Shown here: one piece after another, positions 34,992 to 45,502 of the stretch
Position numbering within the stretch: position 1 is the first letter of the stretch
Layout of the letters: every line of letters starts with the position of its first letter
DNA from: [Leptolyngbya] sp. JSC-1
Lineage (GTDB): Bacteria > Cyanobacteriota > Cyanobacteriia > Elainellales > Elainellaceae
Assembly: GCA_000733415.1 (NCBI GenBank)
Contig: KL662191.1
Span: 3,300,945-3,364,944, forward strand
Direction of reading: 5' to 3'
DNA length: 64,000 nucleotides
Notes under the pieces: model-generated
The model's input: only the letters and a program-made list of their open reading frames with translations
Databases searched by the model: none
What the model was told of the DNA's origin: nothing
Position numbers and translations under genes: made by a program

Positions 34992-36431
34992 GTGAATCTT
35001 GCAGTTGACGCACCTCCTCCCGATGATTCGCTCGAAGCTTCCCTAAGCTTGGCAATTCCAACATTGCCCCAAAGCGAACTTCCATCTCAGACTCAAAGTC
35101 CCAGTGATGCTAGAGCTGCAATTCGCCGCAGTTTGCACGCCTCAACACTGGATGGCGTGTTTGCAGCTGTGTTCTCGAATGCAACCGGTGGAGCAATTCT
35201 GAGCGGTTTCTTCTTGGAATTGGGTGCAAGTTCGAGTCAAATCGGGCTATTGGCTGCGATTCCCATGCTAGCCAACCTGTTGCAGCCCCTGGGAGCCTAT
35301 ATCTCCGAACTCACTACCAGTCGCCATCTCTATTGCCTGTGGATTTACGGCGTTTCTCGCTCGCTGTGGCTGTTTTTGGCTCTGGCCATTGGCTGGACAA
35401 CTTGGCAGCACGGTAATTTGCATTGGCTGCTGTTGGGTACGCTGGTCGTAGCGGCAGCGAGTCATCTATTAGGTGCATTGGGCAGTGCTGCTTGGATGAG
35501 CTGGATGGCTGTGCTGGTGCCGCGACGAATTCGAGGACGTTATTTTGGGTTTCGCAATAGTGCTGCCAATCTAACCAATCTGATTGCTATGCCGCTGATG
35601 GGCTTACTAATTTCCCATTGGTACGGTGGTTCTATCCAGGGATACGGCGTGGTTCTTGGTTTGGGAGTTGTAGCAGGAATCATTAGTTTGGCTTTTCAGG
35701 GGTTCATGGTTGATGTAAATCCTCAGGTGCAACACAATCTTGCCGCCACACCAACTACATCAGATGAAGCTACCTCAACTTCAACGCGAACATCTCTAAT
35801 TGCATTTCTAGTATTTTTCACCGGATGGACCTTTGCATTTAACCTCAGCGCTCCTTTTTACAATCTTTATTTGTTTAATGCGCTGCATCTCGATATTAGT
35901 TTAGTAATGCTCTACAACAGTCTGAGTGCGGGAGCTAACCTAGCGCTACTGATGCTGTGGGGCAAATTAGCCGATCGGTTTGGTAACCGGCCAATTTTGC
36001 TAAGTATGGGCATTCTGATGGCAGTGTTGCCTTTATTATGGTTGGGGACCGGAGCTAACCCCTGGTCAATTTGGGTCTGGTTTCCGTTGCTGCATATTTT
36101 TTCTGGAGCAATTTGGGCCGGCGTTGATCTATGCAGCAGTAATTTGCAGATTGGAATTGCGCCGATGCAAAAACAATCCGCCTACTTTGGGCTGGTGGCC
36201 GCTCTTGCCGGGATTAGTGGAGCTTTTGGAACCATCGCAGGCGGCTTTTTAGCAGAAATTGATTTGATTGGCGGTGTGCTGGGCTTATTCGCACTTTCCA
36301 GTATTTTGCGATTAATATCGCTGTTACCGCTTGTGTTTGTGCAGGAACGCCACGGTCAACCCCTCAGCCAACTGATGCGGATGCTGTTCCCAAAGGTAGA
36401 AGCAACAGAACAAAAGCTTACGGGCATTTAG
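34992..36431 (+). CDS. Major facilitator superfamily transporter
   Basis: A 479-residue membrane protein with about 12 helices after a 45-residue hydrophilic leader. The loop between helices 2 and 3 of the second half has GKLADRFGNRPILL, the MFS motif A, and the first half has VPRRIRGRYFGFRN. The substrate is unknown. The start is a GTG without a clear ribosome binding site. The leader has no visible role and could mean that the real start is further in. Confidence 0.85.
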   Translation: MNLAVDAPPPDDSLEASLSLAIPTLPQSELPSQTQSPSDARAAIRRSLHASTLDGVFAAVFSNATGGAILSGFFLELGASSSQIGLLAAIPMLANLLQPLGAYISELTTSRHLYCLWIYGVSRSLWLFLALAIGWTTWQHGNLHWLLLGTLVVAAASHLLGALGSAAWMSWMAVLVPRRIRGRYFGFRNSAANLTNLIAMPLMGLLISHWYGGSIQGYGVVLGLGVVAGIISLAFQGFMVDVNPQVQHNLAATPTTSDEATSTSTRTSLIAFLVFFTGWTFAFNLSAPFYNLYLFNALHLDISLVMLYNSLSAGANLALLMLWGKLADRFGNRPILLSMGILMAVLPLLWLGTGANPWSIWVWFPLLHIFSGAIWAGVDLCSSNLQIGIAPMQKQSAYFGLVAALAGISGAFGTIAGGFLAEIDLIGGVLGLFALSSILRLISLLPLVFVQERHGQPLSQLMRMLFPKVEATEQKLTGI

Positions 36432-36793
36432 TCGCTAATCATAGCTATACCTAGCCTACTGCTTTGCCTCTGAGCAGCAGTCCAGGCAAATAACAGCATA
36501 TCTACGGATCTCGCTTCTTCATAACCAATTCTATTCATGGAACCCACGGAAGGAGCTTGGGGTGTCATCTACCTATGGTGGTAACTACAGGCACTAGTTG
36601 AGCTATCAATTTACAGGCTTCCACTGCACTTTGAAAGCTTCACGCAAAGCATGGCGACGGCACAGTGATCATTGCTCACCGTCAGCCAAATTTGTGCTGG
36701 GGCTGCATTGGGCTATTGCTCGTTAAGTTGTGTTGGATGCAAAGGGATAGTACTTAGCTACCGCTACTTGTATTCCGGAGTAATGGATTAACT
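36432..36793. other. Intergenic region before the giant DUF4347 gene
   Basis: 362 bp with no supported gene. A GGAG lies about 13 bp before the ATG at 36794. Nothing else is clear. Confidence 0.5.
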
Positions 36794-39700
36794 ATGATCT
36801 GCTCGCATAACCCTGACTTAGAAAATACTGATTTGGCCGCAAAGGGCTTCACACTAGTTGTAATTGACCCCAGCATCACAGACTACACAACGTTAGCCAC
36901 TGCCGTCGTTTCGGAAGCCGTTGCCGTAATTTTAGATAGCAATCGGGATGGCGTTGAGCAAATCAGCGAGATTTTGCAGCAATATCCCCATACTACAAGC
37001 CTGCATATTGTTTCTCATGGTGCACCGGGCTGCGTGTACTTGGGCAATAGCCAACTCAGTTTGGCTACTATCCATCGCTATGCAAATCAACTCCGGAACT
37101 GGCCCGTTTCTTCTCTATTGTTGTATGGTTGCAACGCGGCGGCGGGTGACGCGGGCGAAGAATTTTTAGCAAAACTGCATCGGACGACGGGCGCAAACAT
37201 CGCAGCTTCTTCTACCCGCATTGGCAGTGCAGCTCAAGGCGCTAACTGGGAGCTAGATGTTCAGGTTGGCGAAGCATGTGGCCCGCTGGCGTTCACTTCC
37301 CAATTACTTCAAACCTATACGGGTGTTTTTTCTTTAGAACTCCGAGTAGACCTATCGGATCGAGCCGCGAATCCAACCGGAAATTGGAACGTGATTCCCA
37401 GTGCAGGTACATTTAATGCCCTAAGGGATTTCAACAGCGGCAGTGCCACTGATATCAGTCTAATCGTTGAGAATGTTTACATCGAAGTCGATTCGAACCA
37501 GTGGTTTGCCGGTACCACAGACTGGATCGATGGCAATGCGGGGGTAGATAACTTCTGGGGCCAGAACACTCCGCTGGTCGCTCGCTTTGCCGGGTTTACA
37601 GCAGGCAAACAATACCGAATTGAAGTTGTCTCTGCCACCAATGCTGGTGGAGTTAGCTCGGATGTACAGGTGCAGGGCAGTTTTGCGAGCCGCAGCAGTG
37701 ATGGCCAGGGTGGGCTAGGCGACGACTGGAATGGCAACCTTGGCCTATACCGTTGGTTGATTTGGGATACTGTAACCGCGAATGCCAACGGTGAGATTGT
37801 CGTCACTAGTGGACCGGGTGCCAATTCAGCCTCTGGATTGAGTGTACTTAACGATATCCGGATTGTTGAAATCACGAACGCTGCTCCGACTGATCTAAGT
37901 CTCAGCACCACTGCCATTGATGAAAATGTATCTGCAAACACTACTGTAGGTACCTTCACTACCACCGATCCGGATACGGGTAACACTTTTACCTATAGCT
38001 TGGTTGCTGGTACAGGCAGCACGGACAATAACGCATTTACCATTGTTGGCAATGAGCTGAAGATCAAAGATTCGCCTGACTACGAGCAAAAATCCAGCTA
38101 CAGCATTCGTGTGCGCACCACTGACCAAAATGGCGCAACGTTCGAGAAGCCGCTAACCATTACGGTGAATGATGTCAATGAAGCTCCGGCAGGTCCGTTA
38201 GAACTGCGAATAGACCTATCGGATCGAGCCGCGAATCCAGCCGGAAATTGGAATGTGATTCCCAGTGCAGGCACGTTCAATGGTCTGAAGGATTTCAATA
38301 GCGGCACGGCAACTGGTATCAGCTTAACCGTCCAGAATGTTTACACCGAGGTTGGATCGAACCAGTGGTTCGCCGGTAACAAGGACTGGATCGATGGCAA
38401 TGCTGGCTCTGATAATTTTTTTGGTCAGAACACTCCGCTGGTCGCTCGCTTTGCCGGGTTTACAGCAGGCAAACAATACCGAATTGAAGTTGTCTCTGCC
38501 ACTAATGCTGGTGGAGTTAGCTCGGATGTACAGGTGCAGGGCAGTTTTGCGAGCCGCAGCAGTGATGGCCAGGGTGGGCTAGGCGACGACTGGAATGGCA
38601 ACCTTGGCCTATACCGTTGGTTGATTTGGGATACTGTAACCGCGAATGCCAACGGTGAGATTGTCGTTACTAGTGGACCGGGTGCCAATTCAGCCTCTGG
38701 GTTGAGCGTGCTGAATGATATTCGGATTGTCGAAATCACAAACGCTGCTCCGACTGCTTTAGGTCTCAGCACCACTGCTGTTGAAGAGAATATGCCGGCG
38801 AATACGGTGATTGGCACCTTTACGACGACCGATCCAGATACGGGTGATACCTTCACCTACTCGTTGGTTTCAGGCGAAGGAGATACCGATAACAACGCCT
38901 TCACGATTGTTGGCAATCAACTGAGAATCAAAAACTCTCCCGATTTTGAGATCAAAAATGTTTACGATATTCGGGTCCGCACCACTGATCAGAAGGGGTT
39001 ATCCCTTGAGCGCACGTTTGCCATCGAGGTGAGTGATGTAGATGAGACAGGTGGTAATGGCGGCAATAACGGCGGCAATAACGGTAATAATGCTGCACCG
39101 ACTGACCTAAATCTCAGCAGCAACAGCGTCAATGAGAATGTTCCTGCAAACGCTACTGTTGGTACGCTCTCTAGTGTGGATCCAAACGAAGAGGATACCA
39201 CCTTTACCTACACGCTGGTTCCCGGCGAAGGTAGTACTGATAATAACGCCTTTCTGATTATTGGAAATGAACTGAAGCTAAAGTCTTCACCGAATTTCGA
39301 AGCCAAACCGAACCTCAGCATTCGAGTCCGCACGACTGATCAGGGTGGTCTCTCCTTTGAAAAAGTGCTGGCCATCGCGGTCAACAACGTTAATGAGGCA
39401 CCAAACGACCTCAACCTCAGCGGCGCCAGCGTGGTTGAGAACGTAGCCGCTAATACAGTCGTCGGAACCTTTGCAACCACCGACCCCGATACCGGCAACA
39501 CCTTCACCTACACGCTCGTGTCTGGGGCTGGCAGCACCGACAATACCACCTTCTCGATTGTGGGTAATCAACTCCGCATCAATGCATCTCCCGATTACGA
39601 AGCCAAATCCTCCTACAATATCCGGGTCCGCACCACCGATCAAAACGGGCTTTCCTTCGAGAAACCACTCACCGTCACGGTACAAGATGTCTCGGAATCG

Positions 39701-42700
39701 TTTGTTCAGTATGTTGCCTCTGCCGCAGCAGATGGTTTGCAAAATACACTCAACAAACTGCAAGAGGTATTCAACAATCAGTTGCTGCAAGCCAATCTGC
39801 CGATTGTGGGCAGGCTCACTGGCGCGATTCCCAGCTTCCTCCACAGCATTCGCGATAGCCTGATACCCGCGATTCGCACTGCGAATAACCTGACCTATGA
39901 GGGCATGCAGTCCCTGCTGAATACACGGCTGAAGTCGCTGTTTCCGGGTGTGCAAATTGTCGGCAATGCCAACTCCAACGAGAGCACCTTTGAAGTTACG
40001 CTGACGCAGCAGCAGCAGATAAATCGGCTCGCGAGCGATCTGGCTATGCCGGGATTGGGATTAAGCCGAGTCGCGGTTACGGGTGGCAGCCCTCAGGGCA
40101 GCTTGAATACCAATTTGAAATTAGTGTTTGGCTCCCACAAGGATCACGGCTTCTTTATCGACACCAATCGCACCAGCCTCAACTCCAAATTAGATGTTGG
40201 CTTAGGTAATGGGTTCACGGCATCTGGCCGCATGGGGTTGTACAAGGTTCGGCTCAGCGACGACGCCAGTAACCGCACCAAAGCGGAAGCGACCTTCTCG
40301 ACTCGCCTGAGAGACATTGACAGCCCCGGAACTAACGATGGTGAGCGTCTGACTACGACTGAGCTACAGCGCAATTTCAACAACACTCAGCTCACCAATG
40401 TGTCGCTCACCAGCGATCCCAACCTGGGTCTGAGAATCAATACCGATATGGGCAGTGCCGCTATTCCAGGCATTAACACTACCCTGCGCGGCGACATTCC
40501 CAATCTCACGTTCACCAATGCTCAGTTGGTCGGTACTCCCACCACGACCTTTGCCTTCACCAACACGGAACTGTCCCTCGGTTCAGTCGCTAACAACGTC
40601 GTCCTGCCGACGCTACGAGCAATTGACCGCGTCATCTCGCCAATGCGCCCGGTGATCAACCTGCTGTCCTATGACCTCAAATCGATTGGGGTTGGCTATC
40701 TATTCCCCGATGTTGACGGAGATGGCAAATCCACCATCATGGATATGGCCGGAGCAGCGGGCGGCAGAATTGGTAGCTTCTTGAACGCGATCAAAACCAT
40801 CTCGGACTTGAGCCAGCGGGCAGCCAGTAGCACTGATACGGGGTTATTACTAGGTTCGTTCCGGGTGGATAACTTCAATCCCTTTGGAGCAACCAACAGT
40901 ATTCGCAGTGGCAATGTGGTTCAAACCAGTTCGCCATTAGGGATCGATTCTCAGTTGGATCGGGCCGGTAGTTCCGGTGGGCTAATCAAAGACTTCAAGC
41001 GGCTTTCTGGCATTAAGTTCAACCTGTTCGATTCTTCTAGCAATGCGGTCAAAATGCTGATCGGCCAGCCGGTCACTCTGTTTACCTACGATTTGCCGGA
41101 ATTGGCGCTCAACTTCTCGGTTCAGAAAGAGAAAACGGTTACACCCTACCCAGTGGTATTCTCTATCGGCGGCGGGATTGGCATTTCGGCAGATCTGGCC
41201 TTTGGCTACGACACCTTTGGGCTACAGCAATGGGCGGATGCCGACTATGCCGCCAGCCAAGCTGCCAGAGTCTTCAACGGCTTCTATGTCAGCGATCGCG
41301 CTAATCCGGACGGTACAGGGGCAGATGTTAACGAGTTCAAGCTCGATCTATCACTCACACTGGCCGGGGGCGTCGGCATTACCTATAAGCCAGCCGTGTC
41401 GCTCTGGGGTGGTCCATATGGCGAATTAAAGGGCGGTCCGCGCTTTGACCTCAATGATCGCAACAACGATGGCCGAGTCAGAGGTGACGAGCTGTTTGCT
41501 GGTAATCCGGTTAACTTTGCCGGTGTCTCTGTCGATGCCGAATTGGGGGCAAAAGTCACGGGCAGCCTTGGTCCTTTAGAAGCGACGCTGGCTCAGCTCA
41601 CCTTCATCGATACGGAACTGTTCAAGTATGACGCCAGAACTGGCAGCATCGAGCTATTCGGTTTACCAGTTCGCGATCTGACCAACATGGTGCGAGAAAC
41701 CGTAGATCGGATCTATGGTGGTCTTCGCGATCTCGCTGCTCGATCGGCCCAACTGGCACTGGAAGCCGCAAAGAAGGCTGCTACAGTAGTTGTGAATACG
41801 GGTAAACAAGTCGTCAGTACGGTTACCAATACCGTTAAGAACACAGCGAAGAAGGTTTTGGGCTGGTTCAGAAAAGATCCGATTGCTGACGCCACCGTTT
41901 TCTTTGACGCAAACTTTAACGAGATTCAGGATGAGGGTGAGCCGTTTGGCACCACCTTCTCGGATGGTAGCTTCGCCTTTGATCTCGATCTCAACCTCTT
42001 TGATACCAACCAAAATGGACGAATCGATGCGTCAGAAGGTCAACTCGTGGGCGTAGGCGGTTACGACACCTATACCGGCCTGCCGCAAACGATGCCGTTC
42101 ACTGCTCCCGCAGATGCCATTGCCATCAACCCAGTCACAACCCTTGTGAGTCAGATGCTCAAGCAGGGACTCAACCAATACGAAGCCCAGATGCAAGTCG
42201 CTGATGTGTTAGGTTTACCCCCCGGTCTCGATTTTGGCGGCTTCGACACCATGCGGGCAATTGCTGAAAATGATGGCTTGGGCGGCACCGTCGAGATGGT
42301 CTATTCTCAGATCAATAACGTCCTGGTGCAGACTACGCAATTGTTGGATGGGGCTTCGAATCTACCAGTTCAACAGATCCGAGAACAGGTGATCAAGGCC
42401 GTTGTTGCGCAAATCCAGCCAGGGGCAAAACTCAGCCTCAGCAATGCGGCTGATGTCCAGAAAATTCTGCAAACCTCGGTAGCCAATCTCCAAACTCTCG
42501 ACGCAAATCCGAAAGCGCAGAAGCTGCAAGCGTTGGTTGATGAAGTGGCTCAAGTCATGGCAACGGGCAACCAGCGGTTAGAGCAGATTGCCGCCAAGGG
42601 CGACCTGAAGAATCTACTGCGGGATCTGAGTGTGGTCCGCAAGGTGATGCTGAGTAAAACGGCTGAGGATCTCAAAGCCCTTGGAGCAGGCAAAAAGCAG

Positions 42701-43366
42701 ATCAAGGAATTCATGGCCGAAAACATGGGCAAAGCCTTCGACAAGCTCGTGGCAGAGGCTGTACGAGATCTGACCAACGGCACCGATCAAGCCGATTTCC
42801 TACGGGGTAGCGATAAGAGAGACCGCATCAATGGGCGGGCTGGCAATGACCGCATCTTTGGCGTGGCGGGTGATGATCGACTGTTCGGCGATGAAAATAA
42901 TGATGATCTGTTTGGTGAAGCGGGTAAGGATCACTTAGAAGGTGGTTTAGGTAACGATAAACTGAACGGCGGCTTGAATCGCGATCGACTCGTGGGCGGA
43001 GATGGCAATGATGTGCTGGCTGGCGGTGATGCCGCTGACCTGCTCTTGGGCGGTGCTGGACGAGATCGCTTCAGTCTCAGTCTGGGAGAATCTGGCCGCG
43101 ACCGGATCCTGGACTTCACGAAGCAGGACATTCTGGAGATTGTGGGTCTCGCTAGCATCACTGGCACTCCAGTTGGTAAGGCGATTAATCGCAATAACTT
43201 CCGTTTGGGCAGCAAAGCAGGCGACAGCAACGACTTCCTGATCTATAACGCTAAGAAAGGAGCACTATTCTTCGATGCCGATGGTAACGGTGCACTGCCA
43301 CAAGTTCAGATTGCTAAACTAGCGGCTGGCGTAACGCTGACTCCGCAGAACGTGGTGGTTGCCTAG
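36794..43366 (+). CDS. Giant DUF4347, cadherin-like and RTX calcium-binding protein
   Basis: A 2190-residue, probably secreted surface protein. Order of parts: DUF4347 domain (about 20-180) with SHG (His75) and YGC (Cys113); a 180-residue beta module (183-363); a cadherin-like repeat (364-465); the second beta module (469-652); three more cadherin-like repeats (654-750, 768-868, 870-970) with an Asn/Gly linker before the third; a long unique region with EF-hand-like loops (about 1306, 1553, 1737) and an SdrD-like strand (about 1700); then nine-residue RTX repeats (about 1995-2090) and an RTX-type tail. There is no N-terminal signal, and RTX repeats imply type I secretion. Similar multidomain proteins are adhesins or S-layer-like. 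No type I exporter is adjacent. Confidence 0.85.
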   Translation: MICSHNPDLENTDLAAKGFTLVVIDPSITDYTTLATAVVSEAVAVILDSNRDGVEQISEILQQYPHTTSLHIVSHGAPGCVYLGNSQLSLATIHRYANQLRNWPVSSLLLYGCNAAAGDAGEEFLAKLHRTTGANIAASSTRIGSAAQGANWELDVQVGEACGPLAFTSQLLQTYTGVFSLELRVDLSDRAANPTGNWNVIPSAGTFNALRDFNSGSATDISLIVENVYIEVDSNQWFAGTTDWIDGNAGVDNFWGQNTPLVARFAGFTAGKQYRIEVVSATNAGGVSSDVQVQGSFASRSSDGQGGLGDDWNGNLGLYRWLIWDTVTANANGEIVVTSGPGANSASGLSVLNDIRIVEITNAAPTDLSLSTTAIDENVSANTTVGTFTTTDPDTGNTFTYSLVAGTGSTDNNAFTIVGNELKIKDSPDYEQKSSYSIRVRTTDQNGATFEKPLTITVNDVNEAPAGPLELRIDLSDRAANPAGNWNVIPSAGTFNGLKDFNSGTATGISLTVQNVYTEVGSNQWFAGNKDWIDGNAGSDNFFGQNTPLVARFAGFTAGKQYRIEVVSATNAGGVSSDVQVQGSFASRSSDGQGGLGDDWNGNLGLYRWLIWDTVTANANGEIVVTSGPGANSASGLSVLNDIRIVEITNAAPTALGLSTTAVEENMPANTVIGTFTTTDPDTGDTFTYSLVSGEGDTDNNAFTIVGNQLRIKNSPDFEIKNVYDIRVRTTDQKGLSLERTFAIEVSDVDETGGNGGNNGGNNGNNAAPTDLNLSSNSVNENVPANATVGTLSSVDPNEEDTTFTYTLVPGEGSTDNNAFLIIGNELKLKSSPNFEAKPNLSIRVRTTDQGGLSFEKVLAIAVNNVNEAPNDLNLSGASVVENVAANTVVGTFATTDPDTGNTFTYTLVSGAGSTDNTTFSIVGNQLRINASPDYEAKSSYNIRVRTTDQNGLSFEKPLTVTVQDVSESFVQYVASAAADGLQNTLNKLQEVFNNQLLQANLPIVGRLTGAIPSFLHSIRDSLIPAIRTANNLTYEGMQSLLNTRLKSLFPGVQIVGNANSNESTFEVTLTQQQQINRLASDLAMPGLGLSRVAVTGGSPQGSLNTNLKLVFGSHKDHGFFIDTNRTSLNSKLDVGLGNGFTASGRMGLYKVRLSDDASNRTKAEATFSTRLRDIDSPGTNDGERLTTTELQRNFNNTQLTNVSLTSDPNLGLRINTDMGSAAIPGINTTLRGDIPNLTFTNAQLVGTPTTTFAFTNTELSLGSVANNVVLPTLRAIDRVISPMRPVINLLSYDLKSIGVGYLFPDVDGDGKSTIMDMAGAAGGRIGSFLNAIKTISDLSQRAASSTDTGLLLGSFRVDNFNPFGATNSIRSGNVVQTSSPLGIDSQLDRAGSSGGLIKDFKRLSGIKFNLFDSSSNAVKMLIGQPVTLFTYDLPELALNFSVQKEKTVTPYPVVFSIGGGIGISADLAFGYDTFGLQQWADADYAASQAARVFNGFYVSDRANPDGTGADVNEFKLDLSLTLAGGVGITYKPAVSLWGGPYGELKGGPRFDLNDRNNDGRVRGDELFAGNPVNFAGVSVDAELGAKVTGSLGPLEATLAQLTFIDTELFKYDARTGSIELFGLPVRDLTNMVRETVDRIYGGLRDLAARSAQLALEAAKKAATVVVNTGKQVVSTVTNTVKNTAKKVLGWFRKDPIADATVFFDANFNEIQDEGEPFGTTFSDGSFAFDLDLNLFDTNQNGRIDASEGQLVGVGGYDTYTGLPQTMPFTAPADAIAINPVTTLVSQMLKQGLNQYEAQMQVADVLGLPPGLDFGGFDTMRAIAENDGLGGTVEMVYSQINNVLVQTTQLLDGASNLPVQQIREQVIKAVVAQIQPGAKLSLSNAADVQKILQTSVANLQTLDANPKAQKLQALVDEVAQVMATGNQRLEQIAAKGDLKNLLRDLSVVRKVMLSKTAEDLKALGAGKKQIKEFMAENMGKAFDKLVAEAVRDLTNGTDQADFLRGSDKRDRINGRAGNDRIFGVAGDDRLFGDENNDDLFGEAGKDHLEGGLGNDKLNGGLNRDRLVGGDGNDVLAGGDAADLLLGGAGRDRFSLSLGESGRDRILDFTKQDILEIVGLASITGTPVGKAINRNNFRLGSKAGDSNDFLIYNAKKGALFFDADGNGALPQVQIAKLAAGVTLTPQNVVVA
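37561..38699 (+). repeat. Near-identical internal duplication in the giant gene
   Basis: Bases 37561-37833 and 38425-38697 (spacing 864 bp, 288 codons) are almost identical, including third positions. The flanking parts of the same module are more diverged. This suggests recent gene conversion or duplication. Confidence 0.9.
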
Positions 43367-43444
43367 GGATAGCACAAACCAGTGCAGCGGGCAGTTTAGC
43401 CCAATCATTGATCCAGTTCGTTAAATTTAGGATTAGTTGAATCT

Positions 43445-43472
43445 AGGACATGGCAAATGCTGTGTCCTTTTT
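43445..43472 (+). terminator. Rho-independent terminator after the giant gene
   Basis: AGGACA and TGTCCT form a stem followed by TTTTT. It lies about 80 bp after the stop codon. Confidence 0.7.
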
Positions 43473-43502
43473 CGTTGTATAACTTGTTGAATAGGCAAAA
43501 TT

Positions 43503-43532
43503 GAAAAACTCCTGGAGGATGAAGCCAGGAGT
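43503..43532 (-). terminator. Rho-independent terminator for dps
   Basis: On the minus strand ACTCCTGG and CCAGGAGT form an 8-bp stem followed by TTTTT. It lies about 140 bp downstream of the dps stop. Confidence 0.8.
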
Positions 43533-43672
43533 CAGAGAGGTCTAGTATTTTCGGAACGCAATCGAAACGTAGGAAGGATTTTGGTTAAGCGAGTAGGTGA
43601 GTTGGCTTAAGGATATCGAGTTGATTGAATCGAATCAATTCCACTCGAGTCGTTTCAATCAGCCAATCCAGG

Positions 43673-44212
43673 TTACACTCCTACAGGAGTCTTGATTTGC
43701 TGATTCACATTAGAACCATCAGCCGCCAATGCTTCCCCTTCAATGAACGAACGCAGCATCCATGCCATTTCTTCGTGACCTTCCATCAGACCAGTCAAGA
43801 AGTCAGCCGTACCTTCATCATGGAATTCATCGCTGCATTGATCAACATGCTGACGTAGGTTGCGAATAACTTGTTCGTGGTCGTTCACCAAGTTGGCAAC
43901 CATTTCTGTCGCAGTCGGCACGCGGCCTTCATCCTCTTTGATGGAAGCCATTTGCAGGAAACCAGTGGCGGTTCCAACCGGATAACCACCCAGGGTACGA
44001 ACGCGCTCTGCAAGGCTATCAATTGTTTCAGTCAGGGTTTGATACTGCTCTTCCCACATTTCGTGCAGCGAGCGGAATTGTGGGCCTACCACATCCCAGT
44101 GGTACTTCTTCGTTTTGATCAAAAGCAAGTATGCATCAGATAAATCTCTGTTGAGCAGCTCGACTACACCCTGACGCTGCTCTTCCGTCAATCCAATGTT
44201 CAGCTTACGCAT
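43673..44212 (-). CDS. dps: Dps-family ferritin-like protein
   Basis: Dps forms dodecamers that oxidise and store iron with peroxide and can bind DNA. The 179-residue protein shows the ferroxidase signature KKYHWDVVGPQFRSLHEMWEEQYQTLTETIDSLAERVRTLGG (residues 35-77): His38, His50 and Asp65/Glu69 in the dodecamer-interface pattern. The C-terminal helix carries LMEGHEEMAWMLRSFIEGE. A 12-bp palindrome CTCCCTAGGGAG lies about 135 bp upstream (44346-44357) and could be regulatory. The gene is monocistronic with its own terminator. Cyanobacteria often carry several Dps types; which one this is cannot be said. Confidence 0.92.
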   Translation of the reverse strand: MRKLNIGLTEEQRQGVVELLNRDLSDAYLLLIKTKKYHWDVVGPQFRSLHEMWEEQYQTLTETIDSLAERVRTLGGYPVGTATGFLQMASIKEDEGRVPTATEMVANLVNDHEQVIRNLRQHVDQCSDEFHDEGTADFLTGLMEGHEEMAWMLRSFIEGEALAADGSNVNQQIKTPVGV

Positions 44213-44429
44213 TGCTTTGAAGTCTCCGTTTTACTTTGCTTTTCACTTTGCTGTATCTATTCAACCGATTTCCTAGGCAAAGAACATCGATCGCAAGGGA
44301 GAAAGTCAACGTTACAGCCGGATGCCCATCTATACTAGGGCGTACCTCCCTAGGGAGTAGACGGTTCGGGATTAACTTCGGGCAGCTCGATATTAGGCTG
44401 GATTTGCGGCGGCTGAATTGAAGTTGCAA

Positions 44430-45371
44430 TCAGCGTGTGGTTACTGCCTCAGCCAGAGAGGGCAACCAGGTTTGGCGCAGATGGGCAATCGCGTTTTCTT
44501 TTTGGCGCGCTTCGATTTCGATCCATTTGACGCGGTGATAGGCACTGGGCATCTGGGTAATGTAATCGCTGTGGCGCGGATCATGCAGAAATTCGCGGCC
44601 ATTGGAAATATGCACCAACTGCCATTCGGGGACCGGCCAAGTTTGGCGCGCTGCTGCTACTAAATCGGCCACACTCCCATCTTCGTAGCTCTCTAGGCGG
44701 TCGTGGATCAGGTGGTGATGGGCATCAAACACCATTGGCACTGAGGCTGCTTCGCAAATGGCTAGCATATCGGTTGCGCCGTAGGTGTATTCGTCATTTT
44801 CGAGCGTCAGCCGTAGCCGAATCCCATCGGGCAACTCGCGAATCACCTGCACTAGCCGTTCAACCCGATCTCCTTTGCCACCGTGGATGTTCATGGCTGC
44901 CCAAGCCGAACGCGGTAGCCCCATCCAGTCAAACAGGCGGGCGTGGGCGCTGAGAATCTTAATGCTATTGGCGATTACCTCAGGACGGTCGGAGTTCAGC
45001 ACCACAAACTGATCCGGATGCAGCACCAAGCGAATTCCTGCTGCCATGGCCTGCTCCCCAAGCTGCCGCAGGTCAGTTGCCAATTCGGCCAGCACTGCCT
45101 CGCCCATCGGTTCATCGGAAAAAGGAAATACCGCTGAGCTAAGCCGGTAAAGCCGAATCGCTTCACCCTGACAAAAACTCACCGCACCGCTGAGGCGTTT
45201 CAGATTTTCGGCATACAGGGTTCGCAATGCCTGTTCTTGTTCGGGCAGGGCAAGTTGCAGCAGCCGTTTGCGCGTCATGGCTCGGAACCGCACCCGATCT
45301 GATACGGTAATGCAAACCAAGCCTAGTTCAGGTGGCTGAACCGCTACGGCTGGTTGAAGCGCTAAATCCAT
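44430..45371 (-). CDS. uvsE: UV DNA damage endonuclease UvsE/UvdE
   Basis: UvsE nicks DNA 5' of cyclobutane dimers, 6-4 photoproducts and some other lesions, starting an alternative excision repair. The 313-residue product has the TIM-barrel with metal ligands in LHPDQFVVL, NIHGGKGD, TLENDEYTYG, VFDAHHHLIHD and a later LVHISNGRE. It starts LGLVCITVS, like the family's LGYV. Together with the photolyase-like gene, it gives two UV-related functions in the window. It stands alone on the minus strand, with palindromic repeats upstream. Confidence 0.92.
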   Translation of the reverse strand: MDLALQPAVAVQPPELGLVCITVSDRVRFRAMTRKRLLQLALPEQEQALRTLYAENLKRLSGAVSFCQGEAIRLYRLSSAVFPFSDEPMGEAVLAELATDLRQLGEQAMAAGIRLVLHPDQFVVLNSDRPEVIANSIKILSAHARLFDWMGLPRSAWAAMNIHGGKGDRVERLVQVIRELPDGIRLRLTLENDEYTYGATDMLAICEAASVPMVFDAHHHLIHDRLESYEDGSVADLVAAARQTWPVPEWQLVHISNGREFLHDPRHSDYITQMPSAYHRVKWIEIEARQKENAIAHLRQTWLPSLAEAVTTR

Positions 45372-45502
45372 TGCAAATTGTTTCCTAAAATAGGGATTGA
45401 TTAATCTCTATCTCGGTAAGGGCTGACTCGAAAACTGGCTTTGGACAGAACTGGAATTTTATATCAGATCCAGCTAAACGCCCTAATTTAGACGCTGATA
45501 TT

